A DNA stretch of 45,071 nt, from NCBI GenBank assembly GCA_964584325.1, contig CAZOZP010000028.1:1-45071 (forward strand), written 5' to 3'. The notes under the pieces are model-generated. The model was not told where the DNA came from, searched no databases, and saw only the letters and a program-made list of their open reading frames with translations. The position numbers and the translations under genes were made by a program. This DNA comes from CAZOZP01 sp964584325. GTDB taxonomy: Bacteria; Bacteroidota; Ignavibacteria; Ignavibacteriales; Melioribacteraceae. Below, piece by piece: positions 1-8,213 of this stretch. Position 1 is the first letter of the stretch, and every line of letters begins with the position of its first letter.

Positions 1-12
1 TTTTGTTAGGCG

Positions 13-44
13 ATTTGTCATTACTTTCTTCCTCAATGACAAAT
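13..44. repeat. 10-bp perfect inverted repeat at scaffold edge
   Basis: The arm ATTTGTCATT (13-22) is the exact reverse complement of AATGACAAAT (35-44), separated by a 12-base pyrimidine-rich loop. It lies precisely where homology of the downstream radical SAM frame breaks down, and the in-frame stop at 37-39 falls in the right arm. On the minus strand an ATG at 21 follows a GAGGAAGAAAG stretch and is open to the window edge (seven codons). It could be a mobile-element end, a hairpin, or a fold-back assembly artefact. Confidence 0.55.
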
Positions 45-837
45 TTGGGTTAAACCTCCGGTAGGATTCGCAACACAGGTATCAATCAATCTGGCAGATG
101 ACAAAAAGCTGAAAGAGATGATGCTTGAAGCGGGATTCAGACACATTTTTGTAGGCATCGAAACCATTCAGGAGGAAAGCCTGAAGCTAAGCAAAAAGAC
201 TCAAAATGAAAGACGCAATTTGATGGATAATGTTATTGGTCTGCAGAGAAGCGGTTTTATAATTACAGGCGGATTTATAGTAGGATTCGACACAGATAAT
301 AAAAATACATTCAAGAATCAGGCAAAATTCATTCAGGAAAGCGGTATTGTTATTTCCATAGTGAATCTACTCAAAGCCCCGATTGGAACTGCTCTTTACG
401 AACGAATAAGAAAAGAAGGCAGTCTGCTTCCGGAGTTTGATTTTGATGAAAATCTCACCAATATTATTCCCATCATAGATGCTCGGATGCTTCTCGAAGG
501 TTATAGAGATATTCTTGACGGCATTTATTCTCCGCGTATGGTTTATGAACGCTCTTTAAGGTTTTTCGAAATTTATAAGGGGGCTTCAGTCAAGAATCCG
601 ATACACCGACCATTAAAAATTAAGTATCTTATGGTTGCAGTAAGAGTATTCTTTTTTCTTGGAATTAAAGACAGAAACAGAAAATATTTCTTCAAGCTTC
701 TTTTAACAGCATTAATCAAATATCCTAAAAGGCTGGATTTCGCATTACTTTTCAGTGCTTTATTATATCAATTTTCTCAAATGCACGAAAAATATATTAA
801 CGAAGAACACAATTTGAAAAAGGCATTAATACAGTAA
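40..837 (+). CDS. B12-type radical SAM protein, C-terminal part only (5' truncated)
   Basis: Only the C-terminal part of a radical SAM enzyme is present. The frame is open from base 40, after a TGA at 37-39, and reads ..FATQVSINLADDKKLKEMM.. then GFRHIFVGIET. This is the characteristic second half of the SAM barrel in cobalamin-binding-domain radical SAM proteins (the family that includes hopanoid and bacteriochlorophyll methylases). The first ATG at 118 is internal to this conserved block, so it is not the native start. The B12-binding domain and the CxxxCxxC cluster motif would lie upstream and are missing, so this fragment alone should be inactive. It ends on a stop codon that directly abuts the stop codon of the convergent glycosyltransferase gene. 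Substrate cannot be told. Confidence 0.75.
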   Translation, partial: QIWVKPPVGFATQVSINLADDKKLKEMMLEAGFRHIFVGIETIQEESLKLSKKTQNERRNLMDNVIGLQRSGFIITGGFIVGFDTDNKNTFKNQAKFIQESGIVISIVNLLKAPIGTALYERIRKEGSLLPEFDFDENLTNIIPIIDARMLLEGYRDILDGIYSPRMVYERSLRFFEIYKGASVKNPIHRPLKIKYLMVAVRVFFFLGIKDRNRKYFFKLLLTALIKYPKRLDFALLFSALLYQFSQMHEKYINEEHNLKKALIQ

Positions 838-1962
838 CTACCCAAGAAATTCTTTTTTATTTAATGCAAATTCATTTTCCCAGTTAAGTTCCCTTGCCGC
901 ATTAAAGCAATTAGCTTTATACTGTTTAAACATCATTTCAGAAGCAAATATTTTTTTAATTTCTTCTGCTGTTTCTTCAGGAGAATTCATCTCGGTAACA
1001 ACACCGGTTTTATAAGTTTCAACAATTTTCTTCATTTGAGGCATATTTGAAATTAGTGCCGGAGTACCGGTCATCATGTACTCAAACATTTTGTTAGGCA
1101 ATGCGTAATAGTAACTGAATGAAATATTTTCAATAAGACAAATTCCTAAATCAGCAGAAGCTGTATAATTCAGCAGTTTCTTATATTCAACAGGACCGGT
1201 AAAAATTATTCTGTCGGCAGATTTCCCTTTTGCCGCAATATTCTTATATCGTTCAGACATCATTCCTCCGCCGGCTATAACAAGAGAAAAACCGGCAAGG
1301 AAATCCATCGCAGAGATAATGTGTGGGAGGCCTCTACCCTCTAAAATCACACCCTGATAAATAAGAATTTTATTTCCTCTCGGAATTTTGAATTTGTCAT
1401 AAAGATTTACCGGTTGGAAATCAATCCTATACTTTGGCAGATTCCTCTGAACCAATGTATTTTTGAGTCCGTATAATTTAACCAAATATTCTGAATCCAA
1501 TTCACCGGTAGTTACTACCAGATCGGCTTGTTTAATAAATAAACTTTCTACTAAGGAGATAATAAACTGAATTAATCTCTTATTATGCAGGCCGGCAAGT
1601 TTCGTATAAATTTCCCGGGAAGTAAAAATGATTCTTTTCTTTCTGATTTTTCCCGCAATAACTGCAACCGGCAACGTTACAATATCCTCAGCCATAATAG
1701 TATCAGCATTTGTTTTCATCAGAAAAGAAAACAGCTTAGTAAAAAAAGAGATGTAGTAAACTAACGGAAATCGTGATTTCTTCAGTTTGAATAAATGAAT
1801 ATCATCATCAGAATTGGTAGTAATATCAGACATCCAGTCAAAGGCAATAATCTGAACACGGCATCCTTCATCACGCAGTGAATCGCGCATATTGAGCACT
1901 CGTGAATCGAGCAGGGCATTCCCCAGTATTGCAATACAGAATGAAGGCTTTTTCTTATTCAT
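838..1962 (-). CDS. Group 4-type glycosyltransferase, GT-B fold
   Basis: Predicted cytoplasmic glycosyltransferase of 374 residues that would move a sugar from a nucleotide donor onto a glycan or lipid. The N-terminal half starts with a Rossmann-like strand and contains a tract (MAEDIVTLPVAVIAGK) seen in the acceptor domain of GT4 enzymes. The C-terminal half contains the donor-site signature ADLGICLIE, then LPNKMFEYMMTGTP, which carries the conserved glutamates of the EX7E motif. The start is ATG, placed directly after the TAA of the FemAB-like gene with no spacer, so the two are surely cotranscribed and probably translationally coupled. With the aminotransferase gene nearby, a role in surface polysaccharide or lipid glycan assembly is likely. 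The acceptor is unknown. Confidence 0.85.
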   Translation of the reverse strand: MNKKKPSFCIAILGNALLDSRVLNMRDSLRDEGCRVQIIAFDWMSDITTNSDDDIHLFKLKKSRFPLVYYISFFTKLFSFLMKTNADTIMAEDIVTLPVAVIAGKIRKKRIIFTSREIYTKLAGLHNKRLIQFIISLVESLFIKQADLVVTTGELDSEYLVKLYGLKNTLVQRNLPKYRIDFQPVNLYDKFKIPRGNKILIYQGVILEGRGLPHIISAMDFLAGFSLVIAGGGMMSERYKNIAAKGKSADRIIFTGPVEYKKLLNYTASADLGICLIENISFSYYYALPNKMFEYMMTGTPALISNMPQMKKIVETYKTGVVTEMNSPEETAEEIKKIFASEMMFKQYKANCFNAARELNWENEFALNKKEFLG

Positions 1963-2922
1963 TTACAGTTTCAAATAGAAAGTATTGCGCATAATTGTTT
2001 TTGCATCAAACTTTTCCTTAAACTCTATAAGGCTGAAACTCGGAGTCATCGGATTCTCAGCTTTAGTATCCTGTGAAACACCAATATCTACATAAGTATA
2101 TCCATTTTCTGTTGAATACTTCACAACTTCATACATAACACGCACAATCGGCTTCAGATGTTCATAATCATATAAGAGCATGTTATAAAAACATAGCGCC
2201 ACCTGATTATTGCACATAAACATCAGAGAGCCGGCAATAGGTTTTTCCTTGTAATAAACCATAAACAACATCAAGTTATCAGGCATAAGCTCCTTTAACC
2301 TCAGCAAATCTTCGTATGAATGTGTAGGCTTAACATCGTGCCGTGCTTTATTTTCAAGAAGTATCGGATAAAACTCATCATACTTGTCATTGATCTCGAC
2401 TCTCACATCCGGATTTTTCAAAGACTTCCTAAGATTTCGCCTTGTTGAAGGAGAAAACCTGGTTATAATATCCCTTGATGAATCTAGTTTAATAGCACTT
2501 GATATATAGTGAAGTTGAAATTTGAATCCAAGCCAAAGCATTGCAAAATCCAAGTTTTGGTTCTGATATTTTTCATAAATCATCGGAGCCGGCGTAAGCA
2601 TAAGCTCCTTAATTCCGATTTGTTTAGCATAATCAATCAGTAATTCAACAAGTTCAAGAGATTCGGCAAATGTTATATCCCCTGTAACTATTGAACCGTA
2701 ACTTGCACCAATTGGCGATTCAAACAATCCGTCTTGAAGTCTTCCGGGAAGAACAGCCTTTATTTTATTATTTTCAAGAAAAATCAGATGATTAAAAGTG
2801 AATTTGCCCGGTGTGTGGTAATCAAAAAATTTCTGCATCTGAAACATTGTACCATTGTTGGATTTTAAAACAAAATCATCCCATTGCTTCTTGTAATCTT
2901 CATTATATTCAATAATTTTCAT
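1963..2922 (-). CDS. FemAB/GNAT-like acyltransferase (peptidoglycan-bridge or EPS-associated type)
   Basis: Protein of 319 residues resembling the FemAB/FemX family and the GNAT-fold FemAB-like proteins found in exopolysaccharide loci. Recognisable parts are an early FQMQKFFDYH segment, a middle PSTRRNLRKSLK stretch and a C-terminal region with PIAGSLMF and GYTYVDIGVS, which matches the family's second acetyltransferase-like domain. A TTG at 2955 would add 11 residues (MFFIDLFSGKN), but homologous proteins start near MKIIEYNED, so ATG 2922 is preferred. The added stretch also overlaps a promoter-like box at 2953-2960. No signal peptide is visible. Family members transfer amino acids or acyl groups to lipid-linked precursors; the substrate here is not determinable. 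It is cotranscribed with the following glycosyltransferase. Confidence 0.75.
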   Translation of the reverse strand: MKIIEYNEDYKKQWDDFVLKSNNGTMFQMQKFFDYHTPGKFTFNHLIFLENNKIKAVLPGRLQDGLFESPIGASYGSIVTGDITFAESLELVELLIDYAKQIGIKELMLTPAPMIYEKYQNQNLDFAMLWLGFKFQLHYISSAIKLDSSRDIITRFSPSTRRNLRKSLKNPDVRVEINDKYDEFYPILLENKARHDVKPTHSYEDLLRLKELMPDNLMLFMVYYKEKPIAGSLMFMCNNQVALCFYNMLLYDYEHLKPIVRVMYEVVKYSTENGYTYVDIGVSQDTKAENPMTPSFSLIEFKEKFDAKTIMRNTFYLKL

Positions 2923-2952
2923 ATTTTTACCAGAAAATAAATCAATAAAAAA

Positions 2953-2960
2953 CAAATTTA
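2953..2960 (-). promoter_or_regulatory. TAnnTTTG promoter box before the FemAB-like gene
   Basis: The minus strand reads TAAATTTG, a perfect match to the -7 element of Bacteroidota sigma-A promoters. It lies 30 bases before the chosen ATG at 2922, which would give a leader of about 25 bases. No TTTG -33 element at the expected spacing is evident. Similar boxes at similar distance precede several other genes in this window. Confidence 0.4.
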
Positions 2961-3068
2961 AGTAAATGATGAAATAATAAGAAATATTTAACTCTTTATT
3001 GGTAAATAAATATTGGTCTAAGAATCAACACTTTGTCATTTATTTTATAACATTTTTCCGGATGAGAT

Positions 3069-4238
3069 ATGGAAATACCCTTTACCAAACCGCAGTTTAC
3101 CGAACTGGATAAACAATCTGTAATTAATACGCTTGAAAGCGGATGGGTTACACAGGGCCCCATGGTTAAGGAGTTTGAAAAACTGTGGTCTGAATTTACA
3201 GGCATTAAAGAATCAGTTGCCGTTACCAGCTGTACAACCGCCCTTCAACTTAGCTTGCATACACTCGGCATAAAACCAGGTGATGAAGTTATTGTGCCTT
3301 CTTTTACCTGGGTTGCAACCGCAAATTGCGTTGAACTATTAGGAGCCAAGCCGGTTTTTTGTGATATTGATCTAAATACATATAATATTGATGCTGATAA
3401 AATTGAAGAGAAGGTAACTGCCAGAACCAAAGCCATAATTCCAGTTCATCTTTTCGGCATGCCTGCTGATATGGCAAAGGTATTTTATATTGCGATGCGA
3501 AATAACATTATGATTATTGAGGATGCAGCTTGCGGTTTTGGTAGTAAAATACGCGGTCATCATGTCGGTGCTTCCGGAAATGCAGGATGCTTCAGTTTTC
3601 ATCCGAAAAAAGCAATAACTACCGGTGAAGGGGGAATGATTACTACAAACGATTCTCTGCTTGCAGAAAAATTAAGAATAATGCGTGATCATGGTGCCTC
3701 TATCTCGGAAGAACAACGAGTTAAAGGAAAAAGACCTTATTTACTGCCTGATTTCCAAAATGCCGGATTCAATTTTCGTATGTCCGATATACAAGCTTCG
3801 CTTGGAGTAAGTCAAATGGGAAGAGCCGATGACATTCTTAAGCAAAGAAAGAGAATTGTAAATAAATATAATGAAGCATTTAAGAATATCGGATGGCTGA
3901 AACTTCCTGAGTGTCCATCGGAATATGAACACAGTTATCAATCTTATGTCTGCCTTTTTCAACCTAAAGAGTTAAGTTATTATAATGTGACATCTTTTGC
4001 TGAAATGAGAAATGATTTTATGGATTACCTTAAAATGAATGGTATTACAACCAGGCCGGGTACTCATGCAGTACATACTCTTCATTATTATATGCAGAAA
4101 TATAATCTAGAACCGCTGGATTACTTAAACTCATTTATTGCCGATAAATGCTCTGTTGCATTTCCGGTTTATGCATCAATGACTGACGAAGAGCAAGACT
4201 ATGTTATTGATAAAATCATCAAATACGAAGTTTCGTAA
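3069..4238 (+). CDS. DegT/DnrJ/EryC1/StrS family PLP-dependent sugar aminotransferase
   Basis: Class V-like PLP aminotransferase of 389 residues that would convert a keto-sugar nucleotide to an amino-sugar nucleotide in the cytoplasm. The family's opening is present (GWVTQGPMVKEFEKLW), as is the PLP phosphate-binding region TSCTTALQLSL. EDAACGFGS carries the Asp that contacts the pyridine nitrogen. In the block SFHPKKAITTGEGGM, Lys181 is the expected Schiff-base lysine. Length fits the family. The start is ATG 3069, divergent from the FemAB-like gene across 146 bases. Such enzymes supply amino sugars (perosamine, QuiNAc4N, bacillosamine types) for O-antigen or capsule, matching the glycosyltransferase next door. 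The exact sugar cannot be assigned. Confidence 0.92.
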   Translation: MEIPFTKPQFTELDKQSVINTLESGWVTQGPMVKEFEKLWSEFTGIKESVAVTSCTTALQLSLHTLGIKPGDEVIVPSFTWVATANCVELLGAKPVFCDIDLNTYNIDADKIEEKVTARTKAIIPVHLFGMPADMAKVFYIAMRNNIMIIEDAACGFGSKIRGHHVGASGNAGCFSFHPKKAITTGEGGMITTNDSLLAEKLRIMRDHGASISEEQRVKGKRPYLLPDFQNAGFNFRMSDIQASLGVSQMGRADDILKQRKRIVNKYNEAFKNIGWLKLPECPSEYEHSYQSYVCLFQPKELSYYNVTSFAEMRNDFMDYLKMNGITTRPGTHAVHTLHYYMQKYNLEPLDYLNSFIADKCSVAFPVYASMTDEEQDYVIDKIIKYEVS

Positions 4239-4278
4239 TGCATTAAGAATGATTTCAGAATAATTTTCCTGGTTATTT

Positions 4279-4731
4279 TTAGACCACAGTCATATGCAAA
4301 TGAATAAGCCATTTCCCATTTACTTTTTTCATTACAAGTAGGTTTCGGCCCGTTACAGTTACTCCATTATTGGTTGCCTGTTATTTACAAAGTAACGCAA
4401 CTATATCACAGGAAACATTCATTGACAAAATTTCTACTAAGTCAATGTATCCACCCATATTCATACCGTTCTGAAAATTGGCAATTAATTTATCCCTTCC
4501 GTTTGCTTCAAGTCCGCTTACATGAGATGAAATATAATTTGCATCTTCAGTATAAAGAGGAATCAAATTTTTCGCATCTTTACTATTATAAGCCTGTTTC
4601 CAGAGATCAGTATTAGCCTTAAACTCATTTAATAATATAGAATAGGAAGAATCATTCTCGGATTGTGCAAACATCGGAAAAACAAACCCCAAAATAATGA
4701 TAACAGTTAAAACAATTTTTGCGCTTTTCAT
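4279..4731 (-). pseudogene. Secreted NTF2-fold (DUF4440/SnoaL-like) protein interrupted by an in-frame TAA
   Basis: The gene starts at ATG 4731 with a clear Sec signal peptide (MKSAKIVLTV.. ending MFAQ). It continues through an NTF2-like domain with W-K-Q-AYNSKDAKNLIPLYTEDA, and stops at TAA 4381-4383 after 116 residues. In the same frame, without any gap, the sequence resumes as QATNNGVTVTG and then a typical DUF4440 ending (LLVMKKVNGKWLIHLHMTVV). The true stop is TAA 4279-4281. One codon, probably a tyrosine in the family strand (..ALLxKYQ..), has become TAA. The intact product would be 150 residues. This is a nonsense pseudogene, or a single-base sequencing error. It sits 53 bases after another secreted protein gene. 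Confidence 0.8.
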
Positions 4732-4784
4732 GTTATATGATAAATTATTAATAAAATAAATGCTACTATTTTCACAAGTGCTTG

Positions 4785-5528
4785 CTACAGCGGCCACAAC
4801 CGCGATTCGATACTCCAGGCATTCTTAATAAAACTAATATAATCGAGAGTGAAATTCAGCTCTGCCAAATCTTCCTTATGAGGGAACTTAATACCGCCTG
4901 TACTTTCTGCAGATTCAAGCGACTGGACTGTGCAAACAATGTGTAGCGATTGCATTTCCTCTTTAATGGCATATAGATATTTGCGATATTCAGCTGATTT
5001 TTCATCAAACCAGTATTTATTAAGTATTTGCTTTCCGTATTCACCTAACTTGGATCTTAGACTATTACACAATTCTGCACTGCCGCCCTCTCCGAAACAT
5101 TCAGCTGTATATTCATTATATTTTTCCAGATAAGTGTTAAAATCTTCATTGAATACAGATTTAATATTTTCATTTTTATCGTTGTATTTCTCATTCAGTG
5201 AGGATAACTTACTCTGATTAGTCTGCATTTCTTCCATTTTCTTTTGCATATTCATGATATTCTTGACATTAGTCTGACTGTACATTGCAGCAACTGTATT
5301 CGGATCAATATTTTCTGCAGCACTTCTGTTCTCACTCTCATACAGATCTGAAAGTTGCCTGATTTCATCTTCCAAAGCCATTAGTTTTTCCAGAAATGTA
5401 TTTACCTCTACCTGGTTAATATTTACCGGAAATTTCGGAAATTTTTGAATATAAACTTTTTGTGCAATAGCTGTCAGTGGAATTATGAATAAAGCGATTA
5501 CAATAATCAATGTCTTAAGTGATTTCAT
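4785..5528 (-). CDS. Secreted protein of unknown function
   Basis: A 247-residue protein with a standard Sec signal peptide (MKSLKTLIIVIALFIIPLTAIAQ, predicted cleavage after AIA-Q). The mature part is charged and mostly helical, with heptad-like stretches around residues 45-120 (MALEDEIRQLSDLYESE, MQKKMEEMQTNQSKLSSLNE). Two cysteines in the middle (ECFGEGGSAELC) are spaced for a disulfide. I do not recognise the family. The ATG at 5528 follows AAGGAAATAG, an acceptable ribosome site. It precedes the broken NTF2-like gene in the same direction, and they may form a two-gene unit. Confidence 0.7.
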   Translation of the reverse strand: MKSLKTLIIVIALFIIPLTAIAQKVYIQKFPKFPVNINQVEVNTFLEKLMALEDEIRQLSDLYESENRSAAENIDPNTVAAMYSQTNVKNIMNMQKKMEEMQTNQSKLSSLNEKYNDKNENIKSVFNEDFNTYLEKYNEYTAECFGEGGSAELCNSLRSKLGEYGKQILNKYWFDEKSAEYRKYLYAIKEEMQSLHIVCTVQSLESAESTGGIKFPHKEDLAELNFTLDYISFIKNAWSIESRLWPL

Positions 5529-5657
5529 GAACTATTTCCTTTTTATAAATATTATTCCACTAGTGATAATCTAAATGCCAATATTAAAATATAAATAAAT
5601 TTTGTCCTCGGCAATGGGTCCTAATTCTTTTTGATATAATTTCAAATATTTTTTACC

Positions 5658-6308
5658 TTAAACTTTATTGAACATTTTAATACCTTGTTTAAGGTAACCA
5701 CAAAAAGTATCAAACTCTTTTCTGTCAAAAAACCAATATGCTCTTATACATTCTTGTTCATCATATAATTCGATACCGTATTTTTCTCCGCCATAGTTGT
5801 AAATCATTGTAAAGGCAAAAGTCGGAAAATTTGTAAGATTTGAATCAACCTCTACTTCTCTATGATTTTTAAGAGTGGAGGTAAAGACATAATGTATTCC
5901 ACTTGTATCTTTAGGATATGCCTGAAATGATTTTTTTATGGCAGGCCTATTATTTTCTATTAATATATCAATTGAATCAAGATAATTTGAAAATTCATCA
6001 TAAAGATCTATAATTTTCACAGCATCTTCATAACACAATAGTGCAGAATGTTTCATCTCAGATTGCGAGACAATTCTTCTTGCTGTTGAGTTAAATGTTA
6101 TCAGCAAATATTCCTTTTCCGAATTGTCTCTTGCAAATATTACGGAAGGCCTGAATGAGCCAACAGAACCTATAGCTTTAAACTCTGTTTTAGTAACTTT
6201 GCTTGATAATTCAAAGTCTGCTTTAGAAAAGTAATGGTAATAATCGTTGGAACAAGAATTGAGAAACAAAGCAGAAAATATCATTATTATTATACATAAA
6301 ATACGCAT
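5658..6308 (-). CDS. Predicted lipoprotein of unknown function
   Basis: Predicted lipoprotein of 216 residues. ATG 6308 is preferred to the ATG at 6332 because it is preceded by GGGGG at about five bases and gives a proper signal sequence (MRILCIIIMIFSALFLNSC, lipobox LNSC). The mature part is mixed alpha/beta with no motif that I recognise. Its last third has a beta pattern ending in a tryptophan/tyrosine-rich strand (ECIRAYWFFDRKEF). A TATATTTG box lies 21 bases upstream, and a long AT-rich leader separates it from aroB, so it probably has its own promoter. Confidence 0.7.
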   Translation of the reverse strand: MRILCIIIMIFSALFLNSCSNDYYHYFSKADFELSSKVTKTEFKAIGSVGSFRPSVIFARDNSEKEYLLITFNSTARRIVSQSEMKHSALLCYEDAVKIIDLYDEFSNYLDSIDILIENNRPAIKKSFQAYPKDTSGIHYVFTSTLKNHREVEVDSNLTNFPTFAFTMIYNYGGEKYGIELYDEQECIRAYWFFDRKEFDTFCGYLKQGIKMFNKV

Positions 6309-6329
6309 AATTGCCCCCTTTTTTTCATG

Positions 6330-6337
6330 CAAATATA
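6330..6337 (-). promoter_or_regulatory. TATATTTG promoter box before the lipoprotein gene
   Basis: The minus strand reads TATATTTG, fitting TAnnTTTG, 21 bases before ATG 6308. The region further upstream (6338-6498) is strongly AT-rich and contains no gene that I can see. No clear -33 element. Confidence 0.4.
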
Positions 6338-6498
6338 ATAAAATAATCTGTTTATTTATAATTATATTTTTTTATTTATATACTTAAGTATTCTACTGCA
6401 TATTTATAAGTGAATAAAACGCTTAATTCTTCAGGTTTGGGATTAAAAAGGGAATATTTTCATAATGAATAAGTTCCGCCGAATTAAGTAATCTGAAT

Positions 6499-7596
6499 CT
6501 ATTTTGAACTAAAATATTTTAATCCTTCATTAAGAGCGTACATCACGTCAGACTTTTCTATTTCTACATCTATCAGTGTTTTTCCAAAATCACTGAAAAG
6601 AACAAATTTAATCTTTCCATCTCTGTTCTTTTTGTCTCTCAACATTATTTTATATAATGTATTTTTATTCGGGTTTTTAATTTTTACATATTCACGATAT
6701 TTCAGCAAGAGACCTAATGCTTTATCAAATTTATGATTTTTTAATAGTCCGGTTTTATTCGAAAGAAATGCCGCACATGCAATACCAGCTATTACCGCTT
6801 GTCCGTGTTTTATTTTGTGATTCTGTTCCACTTCCAGGGCATGAGCAAAGGTATGACCTAAATTTAATATCTTTCTCAATCCGCCTTCTTTTTCGTCTTC
6901 AGCGACAACATTTGCTTTAAAAGATACAGAATCTTCAATTATTCTGTTTATTGTGGCCGGATCAAGATTTAACAATTTGTCAGTATGTTGAATCACATAA
7001 TCAAACATCTCTTCATTTATCAGGAATCCGTATTTTATAGTTTCACCAATACCGCAAACCAGTTCATCTTTCGGCAGACTTGAGAAATATTCTGTATCTA
7101 TCATAACAAACTTCGGTTGATAGAATGCTCCTATTATGTTCTTTGTATCTCCAAAATTTACAGCTGTTTTCCCGCCCACAGAACTGTCAACAGCTGCTAA
7201 CAATGTTGTTGGAATTTGTACAAACTGGATACCTCTCATATATGATGAAGCTGCAAATCCGCATACATCTCCAGTTATCCCTCCGCCAACTGCAATGAGT
7301 GCAGAGTCTCTTCCCAACCCTTTTTTTACCATAATGTTATATATTGAAGAAAGACTTTCAAGTGTTTTCCTGCTCTCCCTTGCATCAAACTTCAATATAA
7401 CCGGAGAGGAATCAAAAGAGTCAATCATTCTGTCAATTTTTTCTTTATGATATTTGTATGCATTCTTATCTACAACCCAAACAGCATTATTATATAACCC
7501 GGCTTCAGATGCAATCTCAGTAAAAGCATTTTCAATACCTTTACCTATATAAACATTGTAGGATTCCGGTTTTGTATTAACAGTAATTTTTTTCAT
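6499..7596 (-). CDS. aroB: 3-dehydroquinate synthase
   Basis: Converts DAHP to 3-dehydroquinate, second step of the shikimate pathway, using NAD and a divalent metal in the cytoplasm. All family landmarks are visible: GGGITGDVCGFAASSYMRG (nucleotide and substrate site), IPTTLLAAVDSSVGGKTAVN, then the metal-site motif LGHTFAHALE and HGQAVIAG. At 365 residues the length is normal. The ATG start lies inside the 3' end of aroK (20-base overlap), so the two are translationally coupled. An aroK-aroB pair is a common arrangement, and consecutive pathway need explains it. It is the last gene of this unit; about 190 bases separate it from the lipoprotein gene. Confidence 0.97.
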   Translation of the reverse strand: MKKITVNTKPESYNVYIGKGIENAFTEIASEAGLYNNAVWVVDKNAYKYHKEKIDRMIDSFDSSPVILKFDARESRKTLESLSSIYNIMVKKGLGRDSALIAVGGGITGDVCGFAASSYMRGIQFVQIPTTLLAAVDSSVGGKTAVNFGDTKNIIGAFYQPKFVMIDTEYFSSLPKDELVCGIGETIKYGFLINEEMFDYVIQHTDKLLNLDPATINRIIEDSVSFKANVVAEDEKEGGLRKILNLGHTFAHALEVEQNHKIKHGQAVIAGIACAAFLSNKTGLLKNHKFDKALGLLLKYREYVKIKNPNKNTLYKIMLRDKKNRDGKIKFVLFSDFGKTLIDVEIEKSDVMYALNEGLKYFSSK

Positions 7597-8137
7597 TGCA
7601 ATATCTCATTATTTTTTCTAAAACTAAATCAACAGAAACATTAATTGGATAATTTTCCAACTCAACTATTATATCAGCTTTCTCATAATACTCTTTTCTT
7701 TTTTCAAGAAGTGAGGTAATTCTGGCAATAAATTCGCTTTCAGGTCTGTTATTTATAATTAAATCATTAAATAGCGGGCGGGTTGTTTTTCTTTTGATTC
7801 TATTATAAATTACATCAGCAGGTAGCTTCAAGTATATTAGAATACCCACTGCCTTTATATAATCCAAATTTAATGAACTAATAACCGCTCCACCGCCTAA
7901 GGCAATAACAGTTCCTTCGCAACTGCCAAATTCTCTAAGTGTTTGAGATTCAATTTCACGAAAAGCAGCTTCACCGTCTGTTTCAAAGATGTCGGGAATA
8001 CGCCGACCGGTTTTCTGTTCAATATATTTATCCAGATCAATAAAATCCCACCCCAACGCAGTTGCCACTTTTGGGCCGACAGTACTCTTGCCGCTTGCCA
8101 TAAATCCTGTCAAATACAGTATTTTAAGTTTCTTCAT
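7577..8137 (-). CDS. aroK: Shikimate kinase
   Basis: Phosphorylates shikimate at the 3-hydroxyl with ATP. The 186-residue protein shows the Walker A loop GFMASGKST, the shikimate-binding DLD (FIDLDKYIEQ) and the FREIE segment with its conserved Arg. It also has the GGGAV Walker-B-like motif and the lid region KRKTTRPLF. The ATG start follows a short leader that begins just after the terminator of the PpiD-like gene. No strong promoter is obvious in those 60 bases, so some read-through may feed it. It overlaps aroB by 20 bases. Confidence 0.96.
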   Translation of the reverse strand: MKKLKILYLTGFMASGKSTVGPKVATALGWDFIDLDKYIEQKTGRRIPDIFETDGEAAFREIESQTLREFGSCEGTVIALGGGAVISSLNLDYIKAVGILIYLKLPADVIYNRIKRKTTRPLFNDLIINNRPESEFIARITSLLEKRKEYYEKADIIVELENYPINVSVDLVLEKIMRYCNEKNYC

Positions 8138-8149
8138 CGGGAATCCGGT

Positions 8150-8194
8150 ATAAAAAAATAGGCTGTCTCAAAATTGTATTTTGAAAGACAGCCT
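8150..8194 (-). terminator. Rho-independent terminator of the PpiD-like gene
   Basis: On the minus strand AGGCTGTCT pairs exactly with AGACAGCCT (8186-8194 with 8160-8168), and an inner six-pair stem CAAAAT/ATTTTG closes a three-base loop, with only a two-base bulge. The stem is followed by ATTTTTTTA. It lies 20 bases after the stop of the foldase gene and 23 bases before the aroK start. Confidence 0.88.
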
Positions 8195-8213
8195 ATAATT
8201 AATCAGCTTTATT

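Noticed and set aside
4381..4383. Recoding of the in-frame stop (selenocysteine or pyrrolysine)
   Set aside because: The codon is TAA, which neither recoding system uses, and the other family members carry an ordinary residue there.
4732..4797. N-terminal extension of the NTF2-fold gene starting at 4797
   Set aside because: It would overlap the previous gene and put 22 unrelated residues before a perfect signal peptide that has its own ATG at 4731.
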